Below are positions 27,001 to 36,430 of a DNA stretch of 64,000 nt, piece by piece. Made by a program: the position numbers and the translations under genes. Under the pieces are notes generated by a model. The model did no database searches. It was not told where the DNA came from and worked only from the letters and a program-made list of their open reading frames with translations. The DNA is from Saccoglossus kowalevskii (Eukaryota > Hemichordata > Enteropneusta > Harrimaniidae), in assembly GCF_000003605.2 (NCBI RefSeq), contig NW_003144786.1:161316-225315 (forward strand), written 5' to 3'. Position 1 is the first letter of the stretch, and each line of letters starts with the position of its first letter.

Positions 27001-30000
27001 AACTGAATGTATTTGCTAATATGAATTTCATAGTATAAAAATATATAAAAACAACAAAATTCAAAAGGTATATGTTGATGTCATTTTTTGTTTTTCACAA
27101 CAAAATAATAGTGAATTTATTATGGTTGAAGATATTAAGCCATTTAAATGAAATTTGTTAAAACACATGTGCAATAATCAAATACTAAAAGTTCATGTCA
27201 TTTCAATCACATTGACACCTAGGTGGATTATGTGCTACTATCATAATGTGATAACTACAAGTTCATTGCAATGAAGGGACATTGTAATTGTGGAAATGTT
27301 GAGTTTTTGAACTGGTTGCTATGGATGTTGTCATGGTTGGTATGGACAAAAAACATATTCCAAGAAATCTCAATATGGAAAATATCTAATTGAGCAAATT
27401 AAAATGACACCTTACCCTAATTATTATTATGCAAATTAGCCAAATAATTTTTCTCCCAGTAAATAATTGACCTCCAATTTCAACTTAAGGGCTATACGAA
27501 AACAATTATAAAATCATATACATGCTATCGTTAAAAACATCTGTGTCCTAAATCTATTTTTCTTTTTCACACATTATGACAAGAAGACTTATAACATGTA
27601 TTTATTAAAGCACCAAAGTTATAGTGAAGAGCAAGGTAAATGTATTTACATGTGTTGTTTATGTACTAGCATGGGACCCATATCAAGCCTGATGCAGAGT
27701 GACAACTGTGTTTTATTGATTATATTTTGTGAAAGAGTCACTGAATTTTTTACACAGTTCAATATTGCATATTTTTTTTCACCTGAATTTAATATTCCTA
27801 TTAATATATCCAGGCATCAATTCAAACTTTTTATTAGAGTGGTTACATCAGTATATTTGAAATCAACCTTTATTTCGACACATTGTATTTTAACTTACCA
27901 AGCTTCATGTAATTTATCGCATATAGGATAATTAAGCATTTGATCTTTAGAGCATCCCTCTTCATAACCCCAACATTTACCGCTGTCTAAAGAATCCTTG
28001 AAAACAATTAAAACAAAGACAAATAAAGCAACATACTGGTACAGTACAAATATTAAATATGAGAAGGAAAAACATTTGTAGATTCCATATGGAGTAGTAA
28101 TAATATAAATAAACATTGCAAGAATTAAAATACAATGTCATTTAATTGATAATTTCATTGACAACAGTCTATAACAATTCATACAAGCCATGCATGGCAC
28201 AGTCCCCGTTAATTATCAAATTTAAGATTTATAGTTTTGTTTATAGAAATAAAGCTGGAATATAACCATGTCAGGAATATGATTATGATGATTGTTTAAA
28301 ATTAAAATGATTGACATTTGTATCTGATCATCAAACAAGTACTTGTCCACATTGAGAGATATTGCTCTGGAACAGCATTAATTAAAACAAAATCAGCCAT
28401 CTTGAATACATGTATATATCTACAACATGAAGTATCATGAATATATAAAATTTGAACATAATCAGTCAAAGCATGTCAGAGATATGGCTCTAGAAGCCCA
28501 TTCATTAAAACAAAATGGCCACCAGTCAGCCATTTTTAATCTCATCTGAAAAACAAAATCCATCTGTAAACAGCCGAGAAATTTTGATGATTTCTCAGTA
28601 CAAAAATGTCTGCCATTCGGCCATCTTGAATCAGATCGTGAATAAATTGATGTGTATAAGTATAATAATAATAACTTTATTACACTACTATGCCATCAAA
28701 GGGCGCAGTATGGTAAATAAAATACAAATCATAAAGAATAAAGTAGCTAAACTATAAGATAAAATTAAAATTAAAAAATGTCAAAAGCTTAATAGGAAAA
28801 AAAAATTATAATTATAATGTCATGTATGATGTATGTGTGAAGTTTGATTGTGATTGGTCCAAGCATTTTTAAGATACAGGTCCAGACGCATGCACGGATG
28901 AACGGACACACAGAGGTCAAAACATAAGTCCCTGTTTTCGAACTGTGTTCGAACAGGGACTAAAAATTATAGAAATTTATGCTAATTGTTTTATCAATGT
29001 TTTATCTATTATTGTGCTCTGTGACAGTATCTGTCCTTTTGGGGGTTTTTTGGCCATAAATTTTGTAATTTCTTACATTATTTTGAGTCAAATAAAATAT
29101 TCTATTTAACATGGAAGTAACATTATTGTGTAATTATTTGAAGCACAATTTACATCAGTACCAGTACATATTAATCTAACAATTCAATATTTATTTTTAC
29201 TTGAATTTATTGAACTGAAAACTTCTTAATTTTCACTGCTACGAATTTATTGTAATTTATTTTAGCTGGAATTAAACTTTCCCTGAAGAGACTTTTTGGG
29301 TGTTTTGTAGGAAATTTATTTTCACTGATTGTTGATGAGTTGAATGTAAAATATAGAAAAAAGGGTATATTTGCTGGATTTTATTTTCACTGAATCATTC
29401 CTTCAGTGAAATAGCAAAAATTAATTCCAAACGAAAATAAAATATTTTCACAGTACATTGTAGGAGTGATTGTAGTGGTAGTTTGAGTAGCCCTATTTTT
29501 TTGTCCTGAGAATTTAAAACAATCAAAAGTACATTATTTTAAAAACCCAAATGAAATAACGAGCAGGCAGACTGTGTAGCCGACACAACAGTGTTTAATT
29601 ACTTTGTAAAGGTTGTATAAACCCCCCTAATGACACCCTCTTTCTATGCCCCCCAACTCGCACAATACACGTACCTGCATGCTTAAACTGATGTATTAAC
29701 ACTAACTTTTTAACAGGGCGGTGTCTGAATGGGAGTTTAAAGACCATTTAAAGATTTTAATAAAATATGGCGAAAATGAGCTTTTGAGAATTTAATGAAA
29801 AAAGACAAATGCACAAACAACACTGATAATTACGAAACAGGAAATGTCAAAGACCTAGCTGTATTAAATAGTTTAAACTGGATGGGGGGGTGGGTTGAAC
29901 CGAAACCATTACTGGACTTCATTTATATGGCTAAATACCGTGCGATTAGGACAATTCCTGACCCAAATAACTTCTCTGTTTGCAATCAATTTTAAATAAA

Positions 30001-31911
30001 GTGACAACCTCAACCTTGAAGGTTAGCAAAGGTCATGGATACGCTACAAATTGGAACTGGGCGTCTACATCCAAAAAGTGAGATGCAAACCATGAATGGT
30101 ACCGTATATAGCACAGAAATGCCAACATGGAAGGTCCAAAATTGTATAGGGTGTGAGTACTAATGAACATGGGTGTGGTGAGAAAAGTTGATGAATCAAA
30201 CACAGTTTTGTTGTTCAAATAAAAGACCAATTCACAATCCTGGTATGAAAATAGACATTCATAACTAAATTGATTGATGCTCACTAAAAGAGATGTCATA
30301 AGTCAGTTATAAAGTGACAACAATTAAAATACCATATGAACTCTATTAAAGGTACATACAGTAATTGCTCTATTAGTAGTGCATTACAGGTGTTAAAGTA
30401 ATTTTTAATGATTGAAGTATCCAGCAAAGATTTTTGGTTCATATGCACTCCTGCTAGAGATGTGACTCTGATGGAGCTAACACATGTCAGATAGCGTAGT
30501 TATTGATAGCATTCCTGTAAGCTTTCAATGCACTGAAACTGGTAAAAACTTTGAAATGAATACACAGTGTACAGGTGATTTTCTCAAACAATGCGTGTAC
30601 TTATTGCAATGTTCTTCCCAAGGACATTCACAACTTAGTCACAATGAAAGAAACTTCTTTAGTCCAAGTCTGTATTGTTAGTGTTTTATATTGTATAGTT
30701 CTATGTGGTTGTTACTCAATGTTGGTGGGTGTGTATGAGGTCATATTTAATCACTAAAGGCTACGTACACTGACATTCTCGTTTCAGTCGCCATTTTAAA
30801 AAATGTCATAGTAAATATTTTAATCACTGATTAATTTAATAACCTTAATTTTTACTGCCTGAGAACAATTGAACACTATCGGTATTAGCTGATTACTAGT
30901 ATTACACTAGACATTGCTTTTAAAAAATTGGATAGTATCGATAACAATTGAAAATGTTAAATGCCCAATTTCGCATTATTTTCAACGTTTGCCAGTTTCT
31001 ATCACCTGTGAACTTTATTGACAAGAAATTATTATACTGCATTGAAAAACAATCGTGATATCTGGCAAATACTGCAAAATATAATGAAGAACTGTAACAA
31101 TTACTGTAGACTACTTTATTTTCGCTTGGAATTTATTTTTGCTATTTTCGCTGAAGATAAAATCCAGCAAATATACTTTTTTCCTATATTTCACATTCAA
31201 CTGATCAAAAATCAGTGAAAATAAATTCCATACAAAACGCCCAAAAAGCCTTTTCAGCAAAAATTAATTCCAACGAAAATAAAGTATTTCACAGTATATA
31301 CATGTACCCACTAATATGCAGGCAAAATATGTCAATAATGAAGTTCAAAACAAACAATTTTCTTGAAATCCGAGATCAAAATAATTATTTGCTGATACAC
31401 TCACACTTAAACAGAATTAGGCTTAATATTACACAAGTGGAAAATATATGAAATGAAATGTCTGCAGCCTAAATTCTCATTCCAGACACAGAACAAATTG
31501 GGATTAAAGCGTACATCCATGGCAAAACACATCCGAAGCACAGATGTTTATTAACACATGTACCGATATATGTGGAAAACAGTGTTAGTGATGATATAAA
31601 GCACAAACAAAATATGTGTATTCTAAACTTACCTTATATGGGCATGATGTATTCAATCGACATATTTCAGCAATTTCGGGATTATTTGTAAAATAATACT
31701 GGTAGTGCTCTGGATGTAAATTTGGATCTATGAATTTGATGTCTGGTCTTTTCCTTACTTTATCTTCAATATGTTCTTGAAGGAAATCTTGATGTGACTT
31801 CCCAAGGTGATCAAACTCATCGCCAGTACAACCACTTAGACCACAATCTACTATAAGTACTAGGATCAGATGGAGAATAACAATCTTCCAAAGACACACA
31901 CCTCTCATCAT
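11851..31911 (-). CDS. EOGT: EOGT: EGF domain-specific O-linked N-acetylglucosamine transferase, complete coding region
   Basis: Exons (5' to 3'): 31911-31633, 27996-27899, 25106-24998, 22597-22497, 22245-22141, 19975-19869, 18756-18653, then either 16666-16574 or 16435-16343, then 14409-14251, 14008-13940, 13844-13786, 13487-13460, 13358-13267, 12283-12181, 12009-11851. With one of the twin exons the product is 554 residues (human EOGT 527); with both, 585. EOGT transfers GlcNAc from UDP-GlcNAc to Ser/Thr of EGF repeats (Notch, apical matrix proteins) in the ER lumen. Evidence: signal peptide ([20 protein letters not shown]), near-continuous similarity to human EOGT through the GT61 domain ([54 protein letters not shown]), and C-terminal KDEL for ER retention. 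Every junction is phase-consistent. One codon position is filled by duplicated exons. Confidence 0.96.
12181..12283 (-). CDS. EOGT: EOGT coding exon 14
   Basis: 103 nt. [20 protein letters not shown] matches human [20 protein letters not shown]. Donor AATGAG|GTATGT, phase 0. Confidence 0.94.
12284..13266 (-). other. EOGT intron 14
   Basis: 983 bases, AT-rich. No exon or clear repeat was recognised. Confidence 0.7.
13267..13358 (-). CDS. EOGT: EOGT coding exon 13: HGAGLTH motif
   Basis: 92 nt. [20 protein letters not shown] and [10 protein letters not shown] are nearly identical to human. The HGAG loop is the GT61 family hallmark near the donor sugar site. The donor splits a Leu codon, TT|GTAAGT. 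Confidence 0.95.
13460..13487 (-). CDS. EOGT: EOGT coding exon 12 (28-nt micro-exon)
   Basis: 28 nt between the acceptor TTTCAG and the donor CTTAAG|GTAACC. It encodes NMPFLKQLK (human ELGFLDQLR) and completes the split Arg codon. It is required to keep frame and the family alignment. Confidence 0.88.
13786..13844 (-). CDS. EOGT: EOGT coding exon 11
   Basis: 59 nt. [20 protein letters not shown] matches human [20 protein letters not shown]. The Arg codon is split, CG|GTAAGT. Confidence 0.9.
13940..14008 (-). CDS. EOGT: EOGT coding exon 10
   Basis: 23 codons. [20 protein letters not shown] matches human [20 protein letters not shown]. Donor AATGAG|GTATGA. Confidence 0.93.
14066..14100 (-). 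repeat. Short (TTA)n-tailed repeat fragment
   Basis: On the minus strand a GGGCGCTTTATAATAATAATT-like end resembles the tails at 25738 and 28667. It is short and diverged, so may be coincidental. Confidence 0.35.
14251..14409 (-). CDS. EOGT: EOGT coding exon 9
   Basis: 53 codons. [20 protein letters not shown] and [18 protein letters not shown] match human [20 protein letters not shown] and RAFAQHVLHRLNITQEGP. Either twin exon joins it in phase 0. Confidence 0.95.
14410..16342 (-). other. EOGT intron after exon 8A
   Basis: 1.9 kb, AT-rich. I looked for a third copy of the twin exon and saw none. Confidence 0.65.
16343..16435 (-). CDS. EOGT: EOGT exon 8A (3' member of tandem duplicated exon pair)
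   Basis: 93 nt, phase 0 at both ends, acceptor AACATAG, donor AAAAAG|GTATGG. It encodes [20 protein letters not shown] and then [11 protein letters not shown] (16 of 31 identical to human). It retains the human-like YGD and ATW. The intron separating it from exon 8B is only 138 nt. Confidence 0.9.
16574..16666 (-). CDS. EOGT: EOGT exon 8B (5' member of tandem duplicated exon pair)
   Basis: 93 nt, phase 0 at both ends, acceptor GTTACAG, donor AAAAAG|GTAGCA. It encodes [20 protein letters not shown] and then [11 protein letters not shown]. It aligns without gaps to exon 8A (14 of 31 residues identical) and to human [20 protein letters not shown] followed by IHLK (15 of 31). It keeps the human-like VIHLK that 8A has changed, but has Tyr in place of the Gly of YGD. 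Confidence 0.88.
16667..18652 (-). other. EOGT intron 7
   Basis: 2.0 kb between exon 7 and the twin exons. It holds the family A element at 17463-18100 and a GGGACT-containing fragment near 17086. Nothing coding was recognised. Confidence 0.65.
17463..18100 (-). mobile_element. Repeat family A, HINE/pearl-like non-autonomous element, near full length
   Basis: Minus orientation. The head at the right end has a degenerate hairpin (GTCGAGCGGAGCTTATC at 18081-18065), then tandem units of about 157 bp (CTTTGATAC..., TTTTGGTGAATATTTT). The tail at 17469-17482 repeats the head motif (AGCGGAGCTATC), followed by a small GATAG/CTATC palindrome. It lies in an EOGT intron. No coding capacity. The assignment to Helentron-associated elements is by architecture. 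Confidence 0.7.
18653..18756 (-). CDS. EOGT: EOGT coding exon 7
   Basis: 104 nt. [20 protein letters not shown] and [13 protein letters not shown] are nearly identical to human. The donor ACT|GTAAGT ends in phase 0, directly before the twin exons. Confidence 0.95.
18757..19868 (-). other. EOGT intron 6
   Basis: 1.1 kb, AT-rich. A stretch at about 19168-19250 (CAGTAAAACCATTTATTTT, then ACTGGGTTTTAATTTAAG) resembles half of the TACTGTAAAA MITE family at 44776. Confidence 0.5.
19869..19975 (-). CDS. EOGT: EOGT coding exon 6
   Basis: 107 nt. It completes Trp and reads YAELNSF, then [19 protein letters not shown], close to human [19 protein letters not shown]. Donor GCAG|GTAAGA. Confidence 0.94.
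20220..20660. repeat. Family B-like repeat with internal units
   Basis: TTCAAGAGAAACTGGCATG occurs twice, 138 bp apart (about 20351 and 20489). Each is followed by an AAAATGGC-CCAGT-GCCAT type tract shared with 10380 and 28515. Confidence 0.6.
21848..22054. repeat. 12-bp minisatellite, about 17 units
   Basis: Units of the form CAYAATYCACAC (consensus ATAATCCACACC) run with few substitutions. Because 12 is a multiple of 3, the frames stay open on both strands (HHNP-type and DYGV-type repeats), but these are not genes. Confidence 0.9.
22141..22245 (-). CDS. EOGT: EOGT coding exon 5
   Basis: 105 nt. [20 protein letters not shown] matches human [20 protein letters not shown]. The donor splits the Trp codon, TG|GTGAGT. 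Confidence 0.93.
22497..22597 (-). CDS. EOGT: EOGT coding exon 4
   Basis: 101 nt. [20 protein letters not shown] matches human [20 protein letters not shown]. Donor CAAAG|GTATGT, phase 2. Confidence 0.93.
22995..23175 (-). mobile_element. Repeat family A, short internally deleted copy
   Basis: It shares CAAAAATATTCACC, AGAGAATTAAAGATATCA and the terminal GACAGCGGAGCTAAAAATT with the longer copies. Most tandem units are missing. Confidence 0.65.
24283..24332. other. Assembly gap, 50 N
   Basis: Fifty unknown bases abut a family A repeat. The round number suggests a placeholder and the true size is unknown. Confidence 0.98.
24333..24752 (-). mobile_element. Repeat family A, intact head, tail lost in gap
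   Basis: Minus orientation. A clean terminal hairpin (24716-24746; AGCTCCGCT pairs with AGCGGAGCT) is flanked by CTAAAAATT. A GACGGACGAC microsatellite (about 24655-24699) and then 157-bp tandem units follow. Hairpin, tetranucleotide-like microsatellite and tandem core is the layout of pearl/HINE elements. Confidence 0.75.
24998..25106 (-). CDS. EOGT: EOGT coding exon 3
   Basis: 109 nt. [15 protein letters not shown] matches human KQADFGYARERLEEM. Acceptor TTTTTAG, donor AACAAG|GTCAGT, ending in phase 0. Confidence 0.92.
25107..27898 (-). other. EOGT intron 2
   Basis: 2.8 kb. It holds the repeat at 25738-26102 and an 85-codon minus frame at 26678-26935 that I do not recognise. The rest is AT-rich with no exon seen. 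Confidence 0.6.
25738..26102 (-). repeat. Probable retroposon 3' region with (TTA)n tail
   Basis: The minus strand ends GTGTAATAAAGTTATTATTA at 25761-25738, the same tail as 28690-28667. Upstream, two overlapping frames are open, the longer at 26102-25863 (79 codons, [14 protein letters not shown]...). I cannot assign that frame. A LINE or LINE-derived fragment is the simplest reading. Confidence 0.45.
27899..27996 (-). CDS. EOGT: EOGT coding exon 2
   Basis: 98 nt from the acceptor GTTTTCAAG to [23 protein letters not shown] matches human KYCWGYEKSCKPEF. A second AG 14 bases inside the exon would put a stop in frame, so the upstream acceptor is chosen. Confidence 0.9.
28184..28970 (-). mobile_element. 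Repeat family B, near full-length HINE-like element
   Basis: Minus orientation. The head hairpin at 28927-28961 has stem AGTCCCTGTT/AACAGGGACT plus CGAAC/GTTCG, and is flanked by CTAAAAATT. A GTCCGTTCATCCGTGCATGCG stretch follows. The left tail repeats AACGGGGACT and ends in the palindrome GCCATGCATGGC (28187-28198). A TTA-tailed fragment (28667 onward) sits within it. Confidence 0.7.
28667..28720 (-). repeat. (TTA)n-tailed retroposon end
   Basis: The minus strand reads GATGGCATAGTAGTGTAATA and then AAGTTATTATTATTA, matching the end at 25738. Confidence 0.5.
29212..29460. repeat. MITE-like sequence related to 31102-31296
   Basis: The right end (AAAATAAAATATTTTCACAGTA) and the internal TTTTATTTTCACTGAA and CAGTGAAATAGCAAAAATTAAT are shared with the 31102 element. 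Confidence 0.6.
31102..31296. mobile_element. MITE, 195 bp, TACTGT... termini
   Basis: The left end TACTGTAGACTACTTTATTT is complementary, with small differences, to the right end AAATAAAGTATTTCACAGTA. The interior is near-palindromic (TTGGAATTTATTTTTGCT... versus ...AAAAATTAATTCCAA). A non-coding foldback. Confidence 0.75.
31633..31911 (-). CDS. EOGT: EOGT coding exon 1: signal peptide and N-terminus
   Basis: 93 codons. Tandem ATGs open it; the upstream one at 31911 is used here. The end, [13 protein letters not shown], matches human ATVCRKDSLCPYK. The donor AAG|GTAAGT leaves phase 0. A CTGCAG acceptor just upstream (exon could start at 31914) implies a separate 5' untranslated exon. Confidence 0.93.
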
Positions 31912-33822
31912 AATCTGCAGACAAATTTATAGAATTTCAAAATTATACGCAACAGTATTAAATTTTACGTCTCCATGGGTGAATTCAATATTTCAAAATT
32001 TACAAATTACCCGTATTCACAGACTGATCCTTGGTATGTATTCGCTTGATGAGACAGTATGTCAGAAAACATGCAGTACAGTGGTTTTAAGCTTTCTGAC
32101 TGTCATGTCATTATGTATAAAGCACTTGTATGCAGCTCCTCCCTAACCCAACACTTACACGAAGGCGTCACTATTTACACACACATGTGTCAATGCAGTC
32201 AATACCTTTTTTGTTTAAAACTGAGGTGGGCAAAATGAGGGCATGTGCACAGACTCTATAGACCGATCTGTCAACAGTTCTTGTTTGCCGTGTGAATTAC
32301 TTCATTGTTGTATTCATTGATGCTCTAAACGCTTACCAAAAAATAATTTTTTATAGACATACATGTGAATTACAAAATGCTATTCTTTTTTTCCGAACCA
32401 TCACTAATAAAGAAAAATCCTTAAATCTATGTTTGAAAACCTTGAAGCCAATATAATGTTTACTAATTTAGTTCAAGAAAGATTCTGAATTTTTGCCATT
32501 TAAAGTCTCTGCCATCAAATGTCTCTCTTTACAGTTACAGTTGCTTTTCTATGCAGCTGTGTGTTCTGTTAATGAAATGCATGGCTATTGTCTTTAAAGA
32601 TACGAAAGCTGTTTGCAAGAAATTCAGTCAGTTTTCATGCTCCCAAAGAGGGGTCTGGACAATACCCTCCCTGACAAAACCCATCCAGACATATACTCAA
32701 CTTTGGGCAAAATGATTCTTCAATTAAATTTGTTTTTTTCCAAAGAGACTGTTTGAGTTTGTGCTACAAGTATAAGTTCAAAATATTTCTTTTTTTGTAC
32801 TATACCTGTCAGCATGTTTTGTATTCATTCTTTTTTAAACAATTTGTTAGATATATGACATATTTATTTTTATTTACCAATACTAGTTTTTTTATTTGTA
32901 TTTACTAAGTTGCAAGTACACATAATGTACATCATATGGTATGTTTTTTTATTTACCGGTACTATTAAATAACTCCTGTAATACATAAATAAAAATAAAT
33001 GCACAATACTTGTAACACCTGAATTATTAATGCAAAACAATAAATATCTCAGTCATTATTTTGTAAAACATGTGCATTCCGGAAAAGTTTACCTTATGCA
33101 GGATGTGCTTCCGAAACTCACATAGGTTTTGAAACCAAATATGTACACATCATAGAAGGTGGGTTAAATCTGGTCATAGACCTAAGAAAAGTAAGATAAA
33201 AAACTGAGGCAAACAACAAAGGAAATCAGAATTCTTACTAAAATACTAACTGTAATTCTTAATGAGTTCACCTAAGCTTAACAAAAGAGTGCAATGCAAT
33301 GATGTCACATATCTTGAAACAATCAATTTGTTTGCATCACTTAAAATAGTTTAGACAAGAATCCAAAATAAATTGTCATTTATCTGTCTAAACACTTCAT
33401 AATACCCAGATAAGAATCATAATTTATTTTTTGTAATTTTGTGGCATAGTATTTTTCAGAAATCAATAATTTTGTGTCTCTTTTCTCAAAAAACTTGAAA
33501 ATATTATCCTTCACACTGTATGTCATGTGATAAGCTGAAAAAAGCTGAAAAACGTTACAATTCATAAGAAACCTCTTCTTCTATTACCGGTAATTATTTT
33601 TGTTGAAGTGAGAATTATTTACAATAAACATGAAGTTAGCTGTAATTAAAAGTTGATCATTAACACCAATTACCAGCATGCCCTAATTAGCATAAGTAAT
33701 TCTAACCTAAATTTCTTTTGTATTCTTCTCTAGGATATACGGTCCAGGTAGGGCTTGGCTGTAAATGACTTTTGTCCTATGTGGTTAGGGGGGGGGGTAC
33801 ACTCATAGGTACATTTGTGTAG

Positions 33823-34006
33823 TACCGTAAAATCTGTATTAGAAGCCGCATCCCTAATAGAAGCCGCACCCATTCTTTTTGAACAATCGAGACCCAAAAA
33901 TTCACCAGGTCGCATATGTGTAGATGCTCAAATAGAAGCCGCATCTCCTCTGTTGCATTGTACCATTTTAATAGAAGCCGCAGCTTTTAATACAGATTTT
34001 ACAGTA
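33823..34006. mobile_element. MITE, 184 bp, TACCGTAAAATCTGTATTA termini
   Basis: The left end TACCGTAAAATCTGTATTAG and the right end TTAATACAGATTTTACAGTA are inverted repeats. AATAGAAGCCGCA recurs four times inside. Confidence 0.8.
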
Positions 34007-34580
34007 ACTCATAGACTGATTGGCTGTATAACTGCACACTGAGTGCAGTCATTGAACTAAGAAGAATCAAGTGTCATGGCTGTACTTCACTTGAACTGAT
34101 AGATCTGTGTCATGTTTATTTATCATGTGTCAGCTCAATGTGTACATTAGAAAAGGGAACATGTTTATAAAATAATCCATTTGTAAACATTCAGTCAAGT
34201 TTTATTATTCAAGAGCTGCTGTTCAGGTCTGTGTTCAAGCTAGCGGACGGCATTCCTGTACACAGATGAAAATGTTTCTAAAGTCACTGAAATTAAAAGC
34301 TTATCAGATAATTAAGAACATAAGTGAAATGTGTACTTACGGATAAAAATAATTGTGAATTCCAGGATTTTTTGAAACATGTTCTCTTATGACATTCTGA
34401 TTAGCTCTTATTAGTACAAATAAATCGTATGTATATCACTTTCCCACCTCAAGTCACAGACCCTATTATATATACACAATATAAACACCACCCTACACAT
34501 CACTGTGACTGAACACAAGATTATAGTATTCTGGTATGGGCGTACGCACTGGAGACGTCGATAAAATACGGTGAGAACCA

Positions 34581-34607
34581 CCATGGATGTACTAAGTACA
34601 TCCATGG
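34581..34607. repeat. Near-perfect palindrome, 13-bp arms, 1-base centre
   Basis: CCATGGATGTACT-A-AGTACATCCATGG. It could be a protein-binding site or replication-slippage product. Confidence 0.9.
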
Positions 34608-34771
34608 AACCACCAACGTGTAATTATCCGGTGGGGCGAAGACATGTAACAACAATGTTAAATTATTCGATATGTTGACGAGGTGTGTCCGAATACATTC
34701 ATGGCAGAAGTTATCGAAATTGCCGATCAAGTAATATTGAAGTTTCAAAGGTAACATTTCTCGGGTCTTAC

Positions 34772-34860
34772 CTGGTGTCAGTGATGTTCAAGTTGTCGAT
34801 AGACTGTCAGTTGGTGTCAATGTTACATCGGAAATGAAACGTCAATAAAGATCAATCTGA
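34772..34860 (-). promoter_or_regulatory. EOGT: Possible EOGT 5' untranslated exon and promoter
   Basis: Minus strand ACACCAG|GTAAGA (donor at 34771-34770) is a consensus donor upstream of the CTGCAG acceptor at 31915. The exon's start is not visible and the limits given are approximate. Confidence 0.35.
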
Positions 34861-35889
34861 ACAAGTCACTGCGCTTTTATCTTCTCATGGTCTTTACTCG
34901 TGAAGTATGAACTGGACAAAACAAAAGCCGCAGCCAGTTACAATACGCGTACACATGTCAACTGACTGTTCTACCAACACAATACATTGTATACTAGTAT
35001 GCGTTTGCGCAGTAATGTCGTTCAGTATGCCGGAAGTGTCGATCACAAAAAATTGATAAAAACGAATACTGCTATTCAAACTCAAAACTGTAGGTGGCGT
35101 CGCATGTTATTCCGTTTGGTGATTTTTTTTTCAGATTTACTCCCAAAAAGATAGGCATATTTTTTTTTTAATTTCATTACAAGCCTTACGTGTGAAGTTG
35201 TTTGATGAGATAACAGTCCACTAAGACTTACACTTACTTGCATAATGTTGATGCCCAATTCACTGTTCTCGGATACAATTGCATTGCAGGATATGCCAGT
35301 AATATAATACGGATAAACCAGTGTGTCATCAACCATTCAGCAATATTTTCAGATGAACATAATATGGTTAACGCCCACTGTTGCTCAACGCGGCCTGAAT
35401 AAACATATGTAGGGCTTTAGTGTACTATACTAGTAATTGATATATTGTCTTGTATTAGGGTCTTGTATTGCAAACAACTCGTCGAAGAGAAACAAAATGA
35501 TTTTTGTTATAAGAATGACTACGGTCACGGTCAAGGCATTAACGTACATTTTAGGTTATAAATTATTTAAAAAATAATAAATCTCATAGTTCCACATTGG
35601 ATGGGAAAAAGGGTCTATGGATAGACTCTCTCCGAATCTCCATAAAACAAAATAAACAATAAATAGTTACATGTATTATTATTTTTTGTAATTCTGATAG
35701 TGGTGATTAAAAAATAAATTTGGTAAATTCATCTCAATTGTTAAAATTAATAACATCAGAAAATAACCAACATCCTCAAAATGTGGGCAAATCGGCTATA
35801 TAGTACCATCGAATGTACACATAGTTTTTTCGTATTTTATTCGTCAATATCTTCGCGATAAAGTTATCTTATTTTAAAAATACTAAACG

Positions 35890-36430
35890 GTATTTTATTA
35901 ATGTCGTTGGAGGGATACGATATGAAGATATCAAGATATGCAACGCATTATCTATACCATCATATTTCCATGGCAATGGCACCTCTATTATCGCGTCATT
36001 ATATAATTATCACTTGCTGTTACATGTATCTCCAATCTGATGTAAAATTTGATGTAGCTATGGGCTCTGAGTATTTTTTGTATATGTTTTTACTATTATT
36101 TTTTGTTTATTGATGAATATCTTTTGGCTTTTACTTGCCGTTATCAAGCTTTTTTTTTTATATATCGTATCTCGGTCGCCGTAACTATTAATATATATAT
36201 ATATTATATCGTATTACGGCGACTGGATACGGATATATGAAAAAAACTTAATAACAGCAAGTAAAACCAAAATAGAAAAGAATTGAAGCCTATACCTACA
36301 TCTGATTTTAATCCGATTGACGTATCTCTTACCGCCCCACGGATTATACAGAACGTACTGCCCATGCACGTAGTAAGTAATGACGGAAATGTATTCCGAC
36401 ACCGTCCTCATACGTAAATAATAAAGGGGA
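35890..36430. mobile_element. Large foldback (inverted repeat) element centred near 36200
   Basis: GGTCGCCGTAA (36174-36184) faces TTACGGCGACT (36214-36224) across an AT-rich loop. Pairing continues outward through CTTTTACTTGCCGTTAT / AACAGCAAGTAAAACC, and more weakly through ATCTGATGTAAAATTTGATG / ACATCTGATTTTAATCCGAT. The outer limits are approximate; similarity fades after about 180-270 bases per arm. Confidence 0.65.

Larger units (their letters stand above)
27997..31632 (-). other. EOGT intron 1 (between coding exons 1 and 2)
   Basis: 3.6 kb containing the family B element 28184-28970, MITE-like sequences at about 29212-29460 and at 31102-31296, and a TTA-tailed fragment at 28667. No exon was recognised. 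Confidence 0.65.
31915..34771 (-). other. Presumed EOGT 5' intron
   Basis: AT-rich. It holds the 184-bp MITE at 33823-34006 and the palindrome at 34581-34607. No coding exon was recognised. Confidence 0.45.

Noticed and set aside
35082-35336. 84-codon minus frame upstream of EOGT
   Set aside because: No signal, domain or junction linking it to EOGT; length is unremarkable for this many kilobases.
36120-36280. miRNA precursor at the centre of the foldback
   Set aside because: The arms are far longer than a pre-miRNA and continue outward, so a foldback element fits better.
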